A stretch of DNA of 64,000 nucleotides from the NCBI GenBank assembly GCA_013398295.1, contig VZSF01011129.1:296190-360189 (forward strand), given 5' to 3'. Below are positions 51,214-63,628 of this stretch, one piece after another (positions within the stretch are counted from its first letter, which is position 1; each line of letters opens with the position of its first letter). Position numbers and translations under genes: made by a program. The notes under the pieces are model-generated. The model worked only from the letters and a program-made list of their open reading frames with translations. It made no database searches and was not told the origin of the DNA. Origin of the DNA: Chionis minor (taxonomy: Eukaryota > Chordata > Aves > Charadriiformes > Chionididae).

Positions 51214-51241
51214 GATTCTTTCATGAAGATTCTTTCATGAA
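51214..51241 (+). repeat. Perfect two-copy tandem duplication of 14 bases
   Basis: GATTCTTTCATGAA occurs at 51,214-51,227 and again immediately at 51,228-51,241. It is a recent local slippage product and possibly polymorphic. Confidence 0.9.
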
Positions 51242-54129
51242 GGGAGAATTTTAGAAATGAGTGACAGAAAGAGAAATCTTTTAGGCAAAATTTCTGTTAA
51301 ATCTTTAACAAAAGGTACCTCAGTAACACTCAAGGTAAATGTTTCCCCAAAACAGTAAAGAAAAGTAACTATAGCCCAGGGCCATCATTGGCCTTTCCCT
51401 TGAAAGCATCCTAATATGGTCCCAGCTCAACTGGCTCGTGTCTAAACATCTATCTGTTTGCCATAGACCAAAAAAAAAAAAAAATCAACTAAGAATGTTG
51501 ATTTAATTATATTGGCCTGTTCTGGTGGTATAAAAACTTCTATGAATACCCAGAACAATGTGTGAGTGGGGAGTGTGTCCCTTGTAAGTACTGAAGTTAA
51601 AATGTTTCTGTTGGCTTCCAGTTCTGGAGAAATGGTGACTTTTAACTCTAAGCACATGCTCGATTGCTCTGTGGCGAAGGGATGGGATTACTCATGGGCT
51701 GAATGTTAATTTCTGGATATTGAAATACAGCACATACAAAAGTGGAAGAGATAACTGTAGCTGTGGAGGCTTCACGATGCCAACTGCATTCCCCAGCATT
51801 TTGGGATGGTTGCGAAAGGCAGGTGATTGCTTACTAAATATGGTCATTACATATGCATATGGCTCTAAATATTGGAAATGAGTCATTTATCTCCAGCTAC
51901 TGATTTAACTGAGGTTTATGGTGATACAGGTCCATAAAACACTAATAGCCTGAAATTTTCTGGTGTATTCAACATGGAAGTTTTAGGCTCAGTTAAAATA
52001 TAGACCTCCTATGACAATAAATACCTGGATAAGCATTTGGTACTGTATTGAAGAGGCATACTCACAACATGAGCTACATAAACTCATTCTCTAAATGGGA
52101 ATATTTTAAGAGATATCAAGTACAGATGTTTCAAAGTAGAATTTAAGGTCTCCCTGGGCGTCCCCAACTGGTGATCACTCTATTATAAGCTTAACTCTTC
52201 ACAGACAGAGCTCAGATTCCATCTTACCTACACAGCTTTGCATCAAGGAAGAATAACTGTTATGTTTCAACAGTTCTTTGCACCCACTACCTAATATAAA
52301 CCATGAACAGCTGCAATTTCACTGCCCAATCCTTTCTTATACCCTTACAACATTTGTTCTGTTAATGTAGGTTAATTCTGCAAATAACACTTCTGTAAAT
52401 TGTTCTTGCAAACTGCTACATCATTTATGTAAGGACTTCTGTGAACTTTGAAAAATTAATGCCTTTAATTTTGGTTGATGGCAACATCAGCAGAGCTCTG
52501 TAAATTGCACTTTAATGAGATTTTGCTACAGGGGATAATCTGCTACTGACAGAGTAACATCTTGAAAACATCTGTAGACCTATAATTTTTCTATGACGAT
52601 TAGATCCCACCACAAGAGTCCAAATACAGTGCAGAAATAAGGGAAAAAATGTAAAGTCCTAAATGAATATCCAACCTGTTCTTTAAAAAGAAGAGGCACG
52701 CAATGAGAAGTTTCATGTGCTGAAAATAAATCAATTTTTCTGACTAATTAACATTTAGCTTTATTTAATTAAGAAAGACTATTACTGTCTTCACTGCTGT
52801 GCATCTGTATATAATGAAGCAAACAGCAGTAGGTATAAGATACCACAGAGGGATATGCCCAAGTAACCCAGCACTATAGGTGCAAAGGAACGTCTATTAT
52901 TGTTAAGTAACTGACATCAGAGTCTCTCTTTAATGTTGTCATAAATAAAAGAAAGATTTTCACAGATGCTTTCGCATATGGTTTCTTATTTGTCTCTGAT
53001 GAAGACTGAGATTAGATTAGATGCCAAAATTAAATGATTTAAAGACAGCTGCATAATGCAAACTACTAAATAACACCTTTTGAACACTTTCTATTTATAG
53101 TAAGTTCTAACAGAAGGATGACAAATCTCATTTTGCTTATACCACTGTAGGTTGTTGCTATATAACCATTGCTTTTACAACACTGAAGCTTCAAGGTACA
53201 CTGCAGTCTATTTGGAAGTGCAAAGCGTGCAGGATTATCATGGCAAACAGGAGTGGAAAGCTCAGAATCCAAGATTAACTTTGATAGATTAACTTAATCG
53301 TTGAAATATGCAGTTCGTGATTATCTGTAATAGAGTTATCCAGGATGAACTGAAGAGGCAGGTAGAGAGAGGACTTCAAGGCAAACCACTGGAGAATTTT
53401 GAGTCGGTCAACATCCAAGTTCAAGTGAAGTGATGGACAGCAAAGGTGGCACTTAACACTTAAGTGATAATCTATCATTTACCAGCACTAAGGTATTATA
53501 TCTTGGGGATAAAACGTTGAATTAAAAATACTGTATGTGGTGCTAGGAAAAATGCAGGTATGTGAATACTGGCTATATAACTATGTCAGTGTATTCAAGT
53601 TGGCATGGGTAAGCAACACCCAAGAATGATATAAGCAGAGAAAAAAAAATTAAAATGCCCCAAACCTGTGTGTTCAGAGCACTATGTTCAAGAACTCAAG
53701 TGAAAGAAGACCCACAGCATTTCAGGAGACGTTGTTTCATAGTATAACCATTCCTTGAATTGTTTTTCTGTGTCCTATGTAATCATAAAACAGAAGAAGT
53801 AACAAGCCATTCACAAGTATGAAGTCTGCATGAAGTTAGTCTGGAAAGAAATAGGAACTGCCAAATCCTAACAGGATCAGAAATCTCCTGAAAGCAGTTA
53901 ACACTGCCTATTTCCAGCAAAATGGAAGGACCTAGCTAGCGAACAAGCCTGAAATGTTCTATCAAAGCAGATCATCCCTTCTCCACCACTTTAGCCTTGC
54001 CATGGCTCTACATCAATGTCACTCGCCACTAAAGGGCCAACAGAGGAATCAGACAAGCTCTGAAGCCACCTACCCTTTTCCCACCCTGATAAAGTGAGTA
54101 GGACATGAAAAACCAACTTCAGCCTGTTA
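51242..54129. other. Noncoding stretch with a small unassigned ORF
   Basis: Mostly unique AT-rich DNA with an A-run near 51,470. A 41-codon ATG frame at 53308-53433 (plus) encodes a charged, protein-like peptide beginning MQFVIICNRV and containing DELKRQVERGLQ. It is not similar to anything I recognise, and no regulatory or splice context supports it. No repeat was identified. Confidence 0.45.
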
Positions 54130-54252
54130 CCATTCCCATTTTACAACCAGAGAAAATGAACCAGGAGGTACGCGTTTTGTCACAGAAAGAGTAAGGATGC
54201 CCACACTCCCAGCCCCAAAAATAGTTAAGTGGATTATGCTGCCTCTTTATAG
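54130..54252 (-). mobile_element. MIR-like SINE fragment, antisense
   Basis: TTCCCATTTTACAACCAGAG, GTCACAGAAAGAGTAAGGAT, CACACTCCCAGCCCC and GGATTATGCTGCCTCTTTAT follow in order the reverse complement of an old amniote tRNA-derived SINE, whose corresponding blocks are CCCATTTTACAGATGGGGAA, TCACACAGAAAGTGAGTGGC, GACTCCCAGCCCC and AGATCATGCTGCCTCTC. The sense direction is minus. The stretch from CCATTTTAC to the end is the clearest SINE match in the window. Confidence 0.8.
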
Positions 54253-54419
54253 CTTGGTCTCATTCCGCACGCTGTATTTGTCAATACCACGTGGCTTTCA
54301 CACATTTTCCTTTTTCTAGACTGTCCTTTTACTAGCTAGCAGCATACAGTTGATACCATTAAGAAAATAACATCCGGTGATGACAGTGTTTGCCTGTAGC
54401 GTGGTACTGTATAAATAGA

Positions 54420-54560
54420 GGTAATGAGAACTTTACTGTAATGTTTGTAAAACCCTTTAGATACCCGAAGTGCCTTTCATATATTCAAATAAGTAATGTC
54501 AACACAATGTGATCCCCATTCACCAGAGAAGCAGCAGAGCTGAGTTTCCATTTAGAATCT
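54420..54560. repeat. Possible worn SINE tail or related old repeat
   Basis: GTAATGTTTGTAAAACCCTT, AAGTGCCTTTCATATATTCA and then GTGATCCCCATTCACCAG recall the 3' part of old amniote SINEs (a GTAAAGCRCTTT block followed by TCCCCATTTTACAG). The two parts suggest opposite orientations, so they may be two fragments or a chance resemblance. Confidence 0.3.
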
Positions 54561-56810
54561 CCCAATTCCCTTTGCCTCACTTGTAACAGCTTAAGTCTGC
54601 TATAAGTAGCTCCAGGGAAAAACTTCCAAGTGGCATGTGTTTTATTAACTACATTTTGTAGGAATTAATATAATTAAAATAGTGTATTTTAAGTAAATGC
54701 CAGCTGAGTTACAAAAGATACCATTAGCAATGATTTGAGCCTAAAGAAAATGTATTTCCAACAATCTCAGCCCTTCTACAGCCCTAGTGTAAATAAAGCT
54801 CTGAAAGGGACTCAAGGTGTGGATAGATGTAGGTGTGCTTACCACTACGAAACGTTTGGAAAAGACTAATGTACGTTTGAAATATGGAGCATCGAGGCAT
54901 GACAAAAAGTTTTCAAAAGTAACCACTTAGAGCTTTCCCTTACTTATGGTTCTCTTGATTCGGAGAAGCCTCCTTGTCTCTCTCCACTAAAACACTGAGC
55001 ATAGCGTCAGCTTTCTAAAAAGTCTTACTCTGCTGTACTATAAATGAATAAGCTACAGAGGGAAGTGGAGCTTTGGCTGACATCCTTGCTAGAAAAGTCA
55101 TTAAAGCATATCTATCTCTTCTCCTACCAAAAATCTGAGCAAGTTCTCAACAAGTAATCATGTAAATTTAAAGCAACTGTGGGCAGTCTTATTTCATGTG
55201 TCAAACGTGAGCAGAATCAGAAGTTAGCACGTGGAAAGCCAGCAAGCAAGCTAAAATTTAGAGTCAAATAGGACTGAGGAATTGGAGGGCCCCAGCACAA
55301 GTTTCAGTGCTGTTGTTCCTGTGGCAGGGTGTCCTGTGGATGAGAAGAGCTCTGCAGAGCCCTGCCTTGAGGGACCGAGCAGCCCTTCACCAGCACTGCC
55401 AGAGCACTGCTGCTTTCAGAGGGCTCCCTCCTGCCTCGCTGCAGCTCCTACACCAAAAGTCCTGGAAGAGCCTATTTGGTTTTATGCTATTCAAGGATTG
55501 ATCCCTACTAGGCAAAACACAGCTCTGTGTGTAAAACAGCATTAAATGTCCTCTGCATCACCCTGTGCAAAGGAAGAGAAGCTTTTCAGCACTGTCCAGT
55601 TCAATTTATTTTGCTTCATGTCTCATTACCTCATGGAGAATAATGAATAATATCAAAATAGAGTCCACTAAGAGTGATAGCTTGGTAAGTGGCTGTCATT
55701 TTTGTGCAAAAAATATTTTTATGAATGTATACACTTTTTACCATCAAAAACACTCCTTATTAAGCCTCTGTCACCGCTGATATTGGCATTATATTCTGTG
55801 TTTTGTTACTATGTGCTACAGTTCAGTAGGTCTCAAAACCATCAAGTTCAAAGTCACTAGAATAGGAACTATATAGCAAAGACAGCAAAAGTCAGGTGTT
55901 GACCCATGAGTGTTTACCTGACTTCTGAGGTGATTTTCAGATTAAAAATCCAAAGAATCCACTGCTGCGGAAAAAAGGTCAACAATATCATGAATATCAG
56001 AAACAACATTTTGTAAGGCTGAGTTCTTAATAAAAATAGATATAGTAGGAAGCACAACTGAAATATTTGAAGAGCTAGAAATAAATCACCTTGGGTAAGC
56101 TGATCAGAAATAGCAATTAATAATGCTAAAAATTCTAATTTTGAGAATATCAAGTAACTGAACAGTTTAATATACCCTAAAATACAATAAGAATGCAGTA
56201 TTACAGTGAGAAAATGTAAATTTAAGTAGTATCTTCATATTATCGTTAACAACAGAAAAACAAATAGAAGGTGTCTTCTGAAAGGGAGGTGGGGGAAACA
56301 TATTTGAAATATTGTTAGTGCCTAAACACCTAAATCTGAAAAACAGTTGCATTTTCAGGAGCCTTCCCTGAAAAGGAAGGATTAAAATTAAATTGCATTG
56401 GAACTGGAAAAAACATTCCCAAGATCAGTCAATATTACCATCTGGTAGTAAAGATATGAAGGTCTAAATATGTCAGCTTACTTTCCCAAGCCAGAGATTG
56501 TGAACTTCAACCATTGAACAAGCTTATTTTCAGGACAGAGATCAGTATACAATTGATTGCCATATTATCCACAACCAAGAGAATTTGTTTGTCTTCGCTA
56601 ACAATAAGCCAGGAAGATAAAATTTATACTTCACTGAAGGAAAAAAAAAAAAACCACCTAGAAATAACAACTCCTAGCTGAACTTGAAGATGCTGCTTAG
56701 ATTAGGCAGGGAAGAATAGCTCTCACAATTTAGTTGAAAATGGTCAAACCGAATAAAAAGGGTCCCTTTGTATTTCTGACAACTAGACCATATGCAAATG
56801 AAAATCAAAT
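54561..56810. other. Noncoding stretch, nothing recognised
   Basis: Unique DNA with a GC-richer piece at 55,270-55,480 and an A-run near 56,640. Open frames are below 90 codons and not recognisable. Confidence 0.5.
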
Positions 56811-59800
56811 ATTTTTTTCCTGCCCTATGAATGCTTGTCAAGTGGCTGGGTAAAATCTAGGGAGCTCAGCCTTACCAGGAAAACAGATGTTGCCTCATCT
56901 GGTTTGATGCTCATATGGATGTTGAAGTCTCTAAGGCTAATAGTACAGTTCCAACAGTAGCTCTGACAGAGTTTCAATGAATACATTTGTGATATATTTC
57001 ATACACTCTGATAGTCTATACACCCTTGTAACTACAAACTTTGATCCTTCCCTGGAAGTACAGGAAACACCTGGATAGTCTAATAAACTCCGCTACACAG
57101 TTGGCCACTTTGTGCATTGCAACCAAATTGTAACCAGGTCTCAGAAATATGAGATGTGGATCTCCATTTCCTCTGTATCACAGCCATCGATGCAATACTT
57201 TCCATGCAAAACAGCCCTTGGGGAGGATAGTGGTGGAAGAAGAGACTCAAAACAGATGAAAGAGAGGCAGTAAACCTGAATGCATTTCTATATAATGTGT
57301 TTCTCTTCAAGCAAGAGGATGTTGTCCTTTCTCCTGTATGCCTTCTTTGCTGAGCACATGTGTATTATCTGAGCTCTTTCTGCTCCCTCTGCTCCTCTAT
57401 TCTCCTCTTATTCCCAGGCATAAATATCATGCTTTCCCTATTTCCTTTAGATCGCAAATCTCAGTCTAGAAATTGTGAGCACAAGATATTTCGACCAGTG
57501 GCGAGTGCGGCCAATACAGGAAGGCGGGCTTTCCTCACCTCTGCCCCATACCAGTTCTCTTTTCAGTGACTTCAATTATTGGTCAAAACCAGCACTGTAA
57601 TACTTACTCAAGTACTTTACTCAAGTAAATACTCCAAGTCAGTCAGAGAGAAAAACAGTTTAGGAAGAGAATTTCTTGACATCAGTCCGTGATCCCCGGC
57701 AATGTTAAGACACAAATTCATTATGTTCTTTATCACGAAGGTTTTATGGTGACCTAATATTTTTATAGCAATAGTCTGACATCAGCTTCCTGAAAGACTA
57801 ACTCACTATGTTTATGATTATTGGTTATTACAACTCTAACACCTTTGCTTTCCTTCCCCTTTCTTTTAATTTCCTCCATTTTTTATGCATTCATCCATCT
57901 GTATACTGAGTTAAACACATCAAGCAGCAGTGCAAACTTCTCCCTTGGTCCCTACTGGTATTCTTCGATCTTAAGAAGAGATGTACCTAGTATGGAAAAG
58001 GAAGTCTCACCTCCATCCTTTCTCTTAATTCTGTACATAAAAGAATGCATTGCTTAGTTGAGACTCTCCCAGTCAGAATATGAATCTTCATTGTTATGTC
58101 CAACCAGTGCCTTTCTAGCCGCCCGGAGAAGACTAACCACGGAGGGTTAGGACAACACACACAACTAATCCTATGGGAAACCATGCTGGAGCAAGTTTTA
58201 TCCTTCACACTCTCATCATCCCACTTACCTTTCTTGCAGAAAGTTACCGCCCTGACGGATAGGTACACTAACTTTATTTCAAGAGCATGCTTTCGGTTTT
58301 TCTCCCATCATTCCGACTTTCCTGCGTTCCTTGTCATCCCCGGCTGCCCCAGAGCCTGACGCCTTTGCTGCTCGCTAAGTGCCACACACAAGCGGTATGC
58401 TACAGATGTAATGGCAGATAATGGTCCCTAATATGGTACACTGAGCTTAACCACACCTGAGCTGCTCGTGGTAATGTTACATCTTGTCAAAGGTTTTGCA
58501 GCACCTTACTTGAAAGGGATGTTAGAGCTAATGGATGCTCATTGCACGATTATTCCTCCTTTATTTAAGACTGAGCACTACAGTTGCTTTTATCCGGACT
58601 TTCAGCACTGCCGAAAGTCCTTTTGACTTTTCTGCTGAATGGTGGTTGTATAGGGAGGTTGTTAGATAGGTCTCAATTTAGGAAATGCACCGAGGCACAT
58701 GTTTCCATTTTTCGCTCCTCGAGAACAGATATGCTTTGCTCAATCAGCACATCTCCTGCTTATCTTACAGCACACATCAGCTGGATTGGCTGATAGGTGT
58801 AGATTAAAATTTGACAAGAATTTCATTACCTATTCTTTACCTCCAGCTATTTTTATTAGTGTTCCATTCACTCCTTTGTACAGACTTAAATCCTTTTTGT
58901 TGGTGCTCGTTTAAAACGTTTCTTAAAAGTTCTGTATCTCTTCCTTATCTGAGTTGCTACCATTCTCCTCCTTGCTTACTATTTTTATACTCCATAGGGC
59001 AGACCAAATAAATTAAAACAAGTTCTTGTTTCCAAGAAACAACCGTAGTGTCCACAAAAAGATGCAATTATAGTAGAATAGCTCTTCATTTCCCATAAAT
59101 AGCATTAAAAATTTAAAAAATCTAAATAACAAAATGCTTTTTCAAGAAGTTTTCCAGCAAACTAAAAAGATTTTTTTGTACCTACAAATTCTAATCAAAG
59201 TAGTAATTGAAAATCCATTTTTTTAAACTCTAATAATCCAGCTTTGTTCTGGAGTAAGTAGATGTAAGTTTGCTCAAGCATAATACACACTGCATTCATT
59301 TAGCAAGAGTGGAAGAATAACAGGCTTGGGTTGTGGGCTGTTTTTTTTTTTTTTAAGTGCAAATCAGTATGAATGTTCTTTATGTTCCTATCTTTTACTT
59401 TAACATCAGTAAAATTTTACACTAAATTCAGGTCTAGTCCTCCAAATTTTATTTTTAGCTTGGAACAATTTTGCAAAGTTCTAAATGGAATGTAATTTCC
59501 ATTAAATATCTACAGAACTAAAAATACCATAGTTCAAAATGTGTGCAATAGAAATAAATTCTAGTACTACTTCATAGCAAATGAAGAAAATTAATTAAAG
59601 GTTATAATCAGGAATTATTTAATAAAGAAATGTACCTGTATTCCTTTTAACTTGGACCTAAGAAGGTATTTAAGCAAAAAATGAACTCCTCAGTTAAATT
59701 TGACAAAGCTTCTACTTAGCAATTATACTATTTTCAAACCTGTGATTTTAGGCAGTTTATCAAAGCTGGCTGCATGTCTTAATTGAACTTGCCATTTCAA

Positions 59801-62389
59801 TGTAAGAGTTTGCATCCTTTAGTTTGCTTGCAACATGTTTTCAATACACATACAAAAGGGAGAGCTAAGCATATTTTACTATTAATGAAAAAATGTTTCT
59901 AAATGTATGTGGCATCCTCCCTCACCTGAAAACAAGACACAAATTTAAGGCTTTGGTTCTTGTTTTTTACTCACGGCTGATTGAATTACGTTTAGAATAT
60001 ACTTTTTTAAAATATATTTAGAACTATGGGATTTTTTTCTGATCAAACTAAGGTGTCTCTTCTCTATTCTTACTACTGGCAAGCGTGTGATTTACACACA
60101 GTTTAATTATTCAGATGTTTATTATGTTCTACATAATGAAATTTGGACCCTCATATTTTCTTCCTACATGCTCAGTGCAGGCTGCAATTATAGCCACAGA
60201 TATCTGTTTATTTGATGAATTTTGCTTCTTCTGCATAGTTTGATAAATATGGAAATAAGTCAAAACCTACTTTATATACAGTAATTAAAGTGAAAAATCT
60301 AGTCATGATGCAAATCCTTAATTGGACTCCAGGAGAGATATGCAGAATTTCTCTTTAATAATATGGGATGACTGGGGACAGAAAAACAAAGCACACTAAA
60401 ATATGGTTTAGAAGCACAATTAATCACAAAATAGAAAACAACCAATTTAGTATAGCTCATTCAGTGACTCTCAAGGCTCAGGTAATGTTCTTTTAATCAT
60501 CTAGCTCTAATATTAAGGTTGTGTCATGTGCAGCTGAAATAAAACACAATATATGTGCTGATCTTCAGTGTGAAACGTTCTCTGGACTAATTTGTAAACA
60601 CAGCCTTTTCACAGTAAAATGCTCAGTCTACTTAACAACATGTAAGTGAATGATCAAAGCAATGTAAAATGGTTTTTAACTATTATTATTTAATGTATTA
60701 ATTCATTAGCAGAAAGAAATCCTCTTGCAGTTGGTTGCAGGGAATATGTTTTTGTTGGCTAGATATAATTCATTTTGTTTTTTCATTTTATTAAGACAAA
60801 GCCATTATTTTGGCTGATGATGTTCCAAAGAAGAATATACTTGTTAAGTGGTATTAAATTGATGGGTTATAACACAGTGCAGGTGGGGCTGAGATACAAG
60901 TCTCCAGGAAAGAGAAGTCTGTACAAGCTAAGGAAATAAATGTTTTCTTTCCAAGCTCTGAACATATATTGCCCTAATCAGCCAAAATTAACCATCACTG
61001 TCACTTAATTTGATTGTAAAAATATTATTCTCCATATAGCTTCATGTAATATCCCATTAGGGGAATATGATCACGCTTTAATCAGAAGGTGTTGGATTTA
61101 TTGTGCTAGTTTGTTTGAACACCAAATACAGTTGATCTGCTCTTGCACTTCTCCTAAATAAGAAATACCAGAATGACACTTTTGTCTTCAAATGGATTAT
61201 AGACAGCAAGTAGGAGCCAGAGGTCACCCCCCCACACTGCCATAATTATTGGAGCAAATATCTGCTTCAAAACCTAAAGTGTTTTGTTGAGCGTTCAGCC
61301 TGCCTGACCTGGCGACGGCCACGGCCCACATTGGAGGCTCTGTGGCTGGGACACAACCAGGAGGACCACTCTTCTGTTACCCAGATGTGCCCATTGGTAG
61401 AGACCATGACTGCAAGCTTCCATGCTGAGAGCAGCTGAAATTAGAGAGGCTTGATGTCCAGTATTCAAAATCACTGTTAAAACTCTTTCTAAGTCAGAAT
61501 CTCAACTGTCTTTGACAGATAAAAGGAGTCCTATGCAATCTAGTTTCAATGTAGACTACTCTTGACCACCCTGAGATGACCTGGCACCTCTTCATGCACC
61601 TGCCGTAAAACTCAAAGGCTTCAGAAATTCTTTTCTTTGAAGTGTCCTAATAATAACAGTCTAACCTTTGATGTTTCTTCCTGTACCACATGCTTGAACT
61701 TCTTATAATCTAAAGTGTATAACCTTCAATTGCTACACACAAAGTGGTTGCACATCTTGAGAACACAACGCTATAAACCTAATGCAAACTGTAGTAATGA
61801 TGTTTTTATTTCATTTGTATTTAGCACTTTATTTATATAGCATCATAAACCTAAACGCTTAACACACCAATTGGGCATTAACCATCCAGGCTGATTAGCA
61901 TTGAGCAGAATTCATCCTCCGCAGCCCAAAGACAAAAGAAATAAACAAACGCATGCAAAATAAACTTTGTGTGCAAATACGATATTTTAAGAGAAGATTC
62001 TTTTCACAACAAAACACACAGAGGGAAAAAAAAAGTCTGTTTCCAATGGCTTGAGAAAGCGTTCAGTGAGTATTTTTTTGAATACATAAAAATTACCGGA
62101 CCCTGAAGAAGTCGGGGAAAGTTATTTTTAAAAACCATTCCTAGCCTGATCGTTACCTCAGGTTTCTGTAAGTTTTTACAGAGCCCTCAGAGAATGTCTG
62201 TCCAGCTCTGTTTTATGTTACTTCACAGATTTTTAATATTCAATAGTCCTTATCCCGTGCAAATGTTTAGATCTAAAAAGAATTGTTTCTAGTCTCTATT
62301 TTTAACTTATACATCGGGGATGAATTTTATCCAAGATGTATCGTTTATATACCTCTGGGGAGAGAGAAAACACATCCTCCATGTAGCCC
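56811..62389. other. Long AT-rich stretch, possible regulatory desert
   Basis: No gene or firm repeat. At 57,604-57,627 the 11-mer TTACTCAAGTA occurs twice in direct orientation, perhaps from an old palindromic element. From about 59,000 to 61,200 the DNA is evenly AT-rich with many TAAT-type homeodomain cores (for example 60,280-60,330 and 60,690-60,720), a pattern seen in vertebrate conserved enhancers but not proof of one. A T14 tract lies at 59,341-59,354. A GC-richer piece at 61,290-61,420 has no recognisable content. Confidence 0.5.
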
Positions 62390-62438
62390 CAGTCCTGCAA
62401 AGGCTCATGAACATGCTAAACTTCCCTTGCTGTAAGCC
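62390..62438. repeat. Short MITE-like relic
   Basis: CCAGTCCTGCAAAGGCTCAT, GAACATGCTAAACTTC and the following GCTGTAAGCC resemble from memory one arm of an old sauropsid palindromic element reading GATCCTGCAAAGACTTATGC, ACATGCTTAACTT and a CACTGTGAGTAGTCCC block. The second arm is not seen. Confidence 0.5.
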
Positions 62439-63139
62439 ATTTTGCTGAAATTGTGAGCATCTGCAGAGTGCTGCTCCAGCATTATATAAATTCCCACCTT
62501 TCCTGTTAATCACTCTTTCGGGTGGTGATTTCCAGCTTACTATTTTTCACCTTATGGTTTTCCAAAACTTCAGGGCATTAGATCTGAATCTTACCCTTTG
62601 GCTGGAATTTTTTTTTTAAGATTGCTTTTGAGAACAGTGAGCATTGGAGGAAAATGAGTTAAGTGACAATTATTATTTACATCTTAGGGTAATGTGTTTT
62701 GTCCGGTTACTCAGAAGAGAAAGGTTCTTTTTTCTTCATAATTAAAGTTAAGCTGGGCATTTACAAAGAAATAATCATCGCTAAAGAGAAAAGCCCTTCT
62801 GAGCAGACCAGTGAAAAGAGTTCAGTTCAAACTGCCCACGTGCATCGTGAAGGAGAACACCTGGGTTTGGTCCTCTCTTCAGTTTCAGTTCTGTTATTGG
62901 ATGTTTGCAATGGATCCATACTGAGGTCAGTTCATCTGACCAAGGTTCAATCCCTTTGGCTCCCACTGCAAGATTAGAATCCAAATTTATAAATTATCTA
63001 AGTCAGAGCAGTTGCAGTTACACCAATGTAACTGTTCAAATAACTACAATAGAATGGGGAAAGTTTTGAAGAAGGAAGAGAACTATGAATAAAACTCAGT
63101 AACAGCCTTCAGGCGTGGGTGGGTTAAATAAACTAAACC
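62439..63139. other. Noncoding stretch, possible further relic
   Basis: Around 62,975-63,060 the phrase GCAGTTACACCAATGTAACT may derive from an old element with a TTACACCAGTGTAACT motif. This is weak. Otherwise nothing was recognised before the CR1 copy. Confidence 0.4.
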
Positions 63140-63628
63140 TCCTGGAACTGGAGAGAAAAAACTACTGGAATGACTAATGCAGACATAGTAAAGCTCCACA
63201 ATATCAAGAATGGTGTGGTCAAGATATATAAGGAATGATTGCTCACTCTCTAGAAGAGTTGAAGGGCCATCAGATGAAACTTGTAAATATCAAGTTCAGA
63301 ATAAAAATAGGGCATTCTTGATACACAGTGCATAGTTAAGGTAAGTAACTCTTTTCACTGGGAGACACTGTGACCAACAAAAATCTATATGGATTCAAAA
63401 GCAAGTGGAGAAATTCATGGAAAAGAAACTCAACAGGGCTAGGAAACATGGCATCTCTACAGGAGGAAGTCCCACAAGAAGCTTGGGGTGTAGTTCTGAG
63501 AAGTATCACTGCACAGTTGCTCTTATATTCTTCCTTAGGTATCTGTTGATGGTTGTAGTCAAGCATGGGACATGGGGCTAGATGGACCTTTAGCCTGGCT
63601 CAGTGCAGAAACTCCTGCAGTTTAAAGA
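63140..63628 (+). mobile_element. Ancient CR1 LINE 3' region, sense strand
   Basis: The order of blocks matches the end of ORF2 and the 3' UTR of an old sauropsid CR1 subfamily: ATATCAAGAATGGTGTGG, GGGCCATCAGATGAAACTTG, CAGTGCATAGTTAAG, ATGGATTCAAAAGCAAGTGG, AGAAATTCATGGAAAAGA, GGCATCTCTACAGGAGGAAG, TTCTTCCTTAGGTATCTGTT, and finally GGGCTAGATGGACCTTTAGC followed by CTGGCTCAGT. The last phrase corresponds to the well-known GGGCTAGATGGACCTTTGGT ending with CTGACCCAGTATGG. The frame is broken throughout, so this is a dead fragment. Divergence is high, as in 10.63-11.2 kb but on the opposite strand. The very 3' end is worn, and no target-site duplication is visible. Confidence 0.9.

Noticed and set aside
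63255..63340. 86-base exon with good acceptor and donor
   Set aside because: As a protein exon it is rejected because it lies wholly inside an old CR1 match and no frame is clean. The splice-site pair is kept as a low-interest finding.
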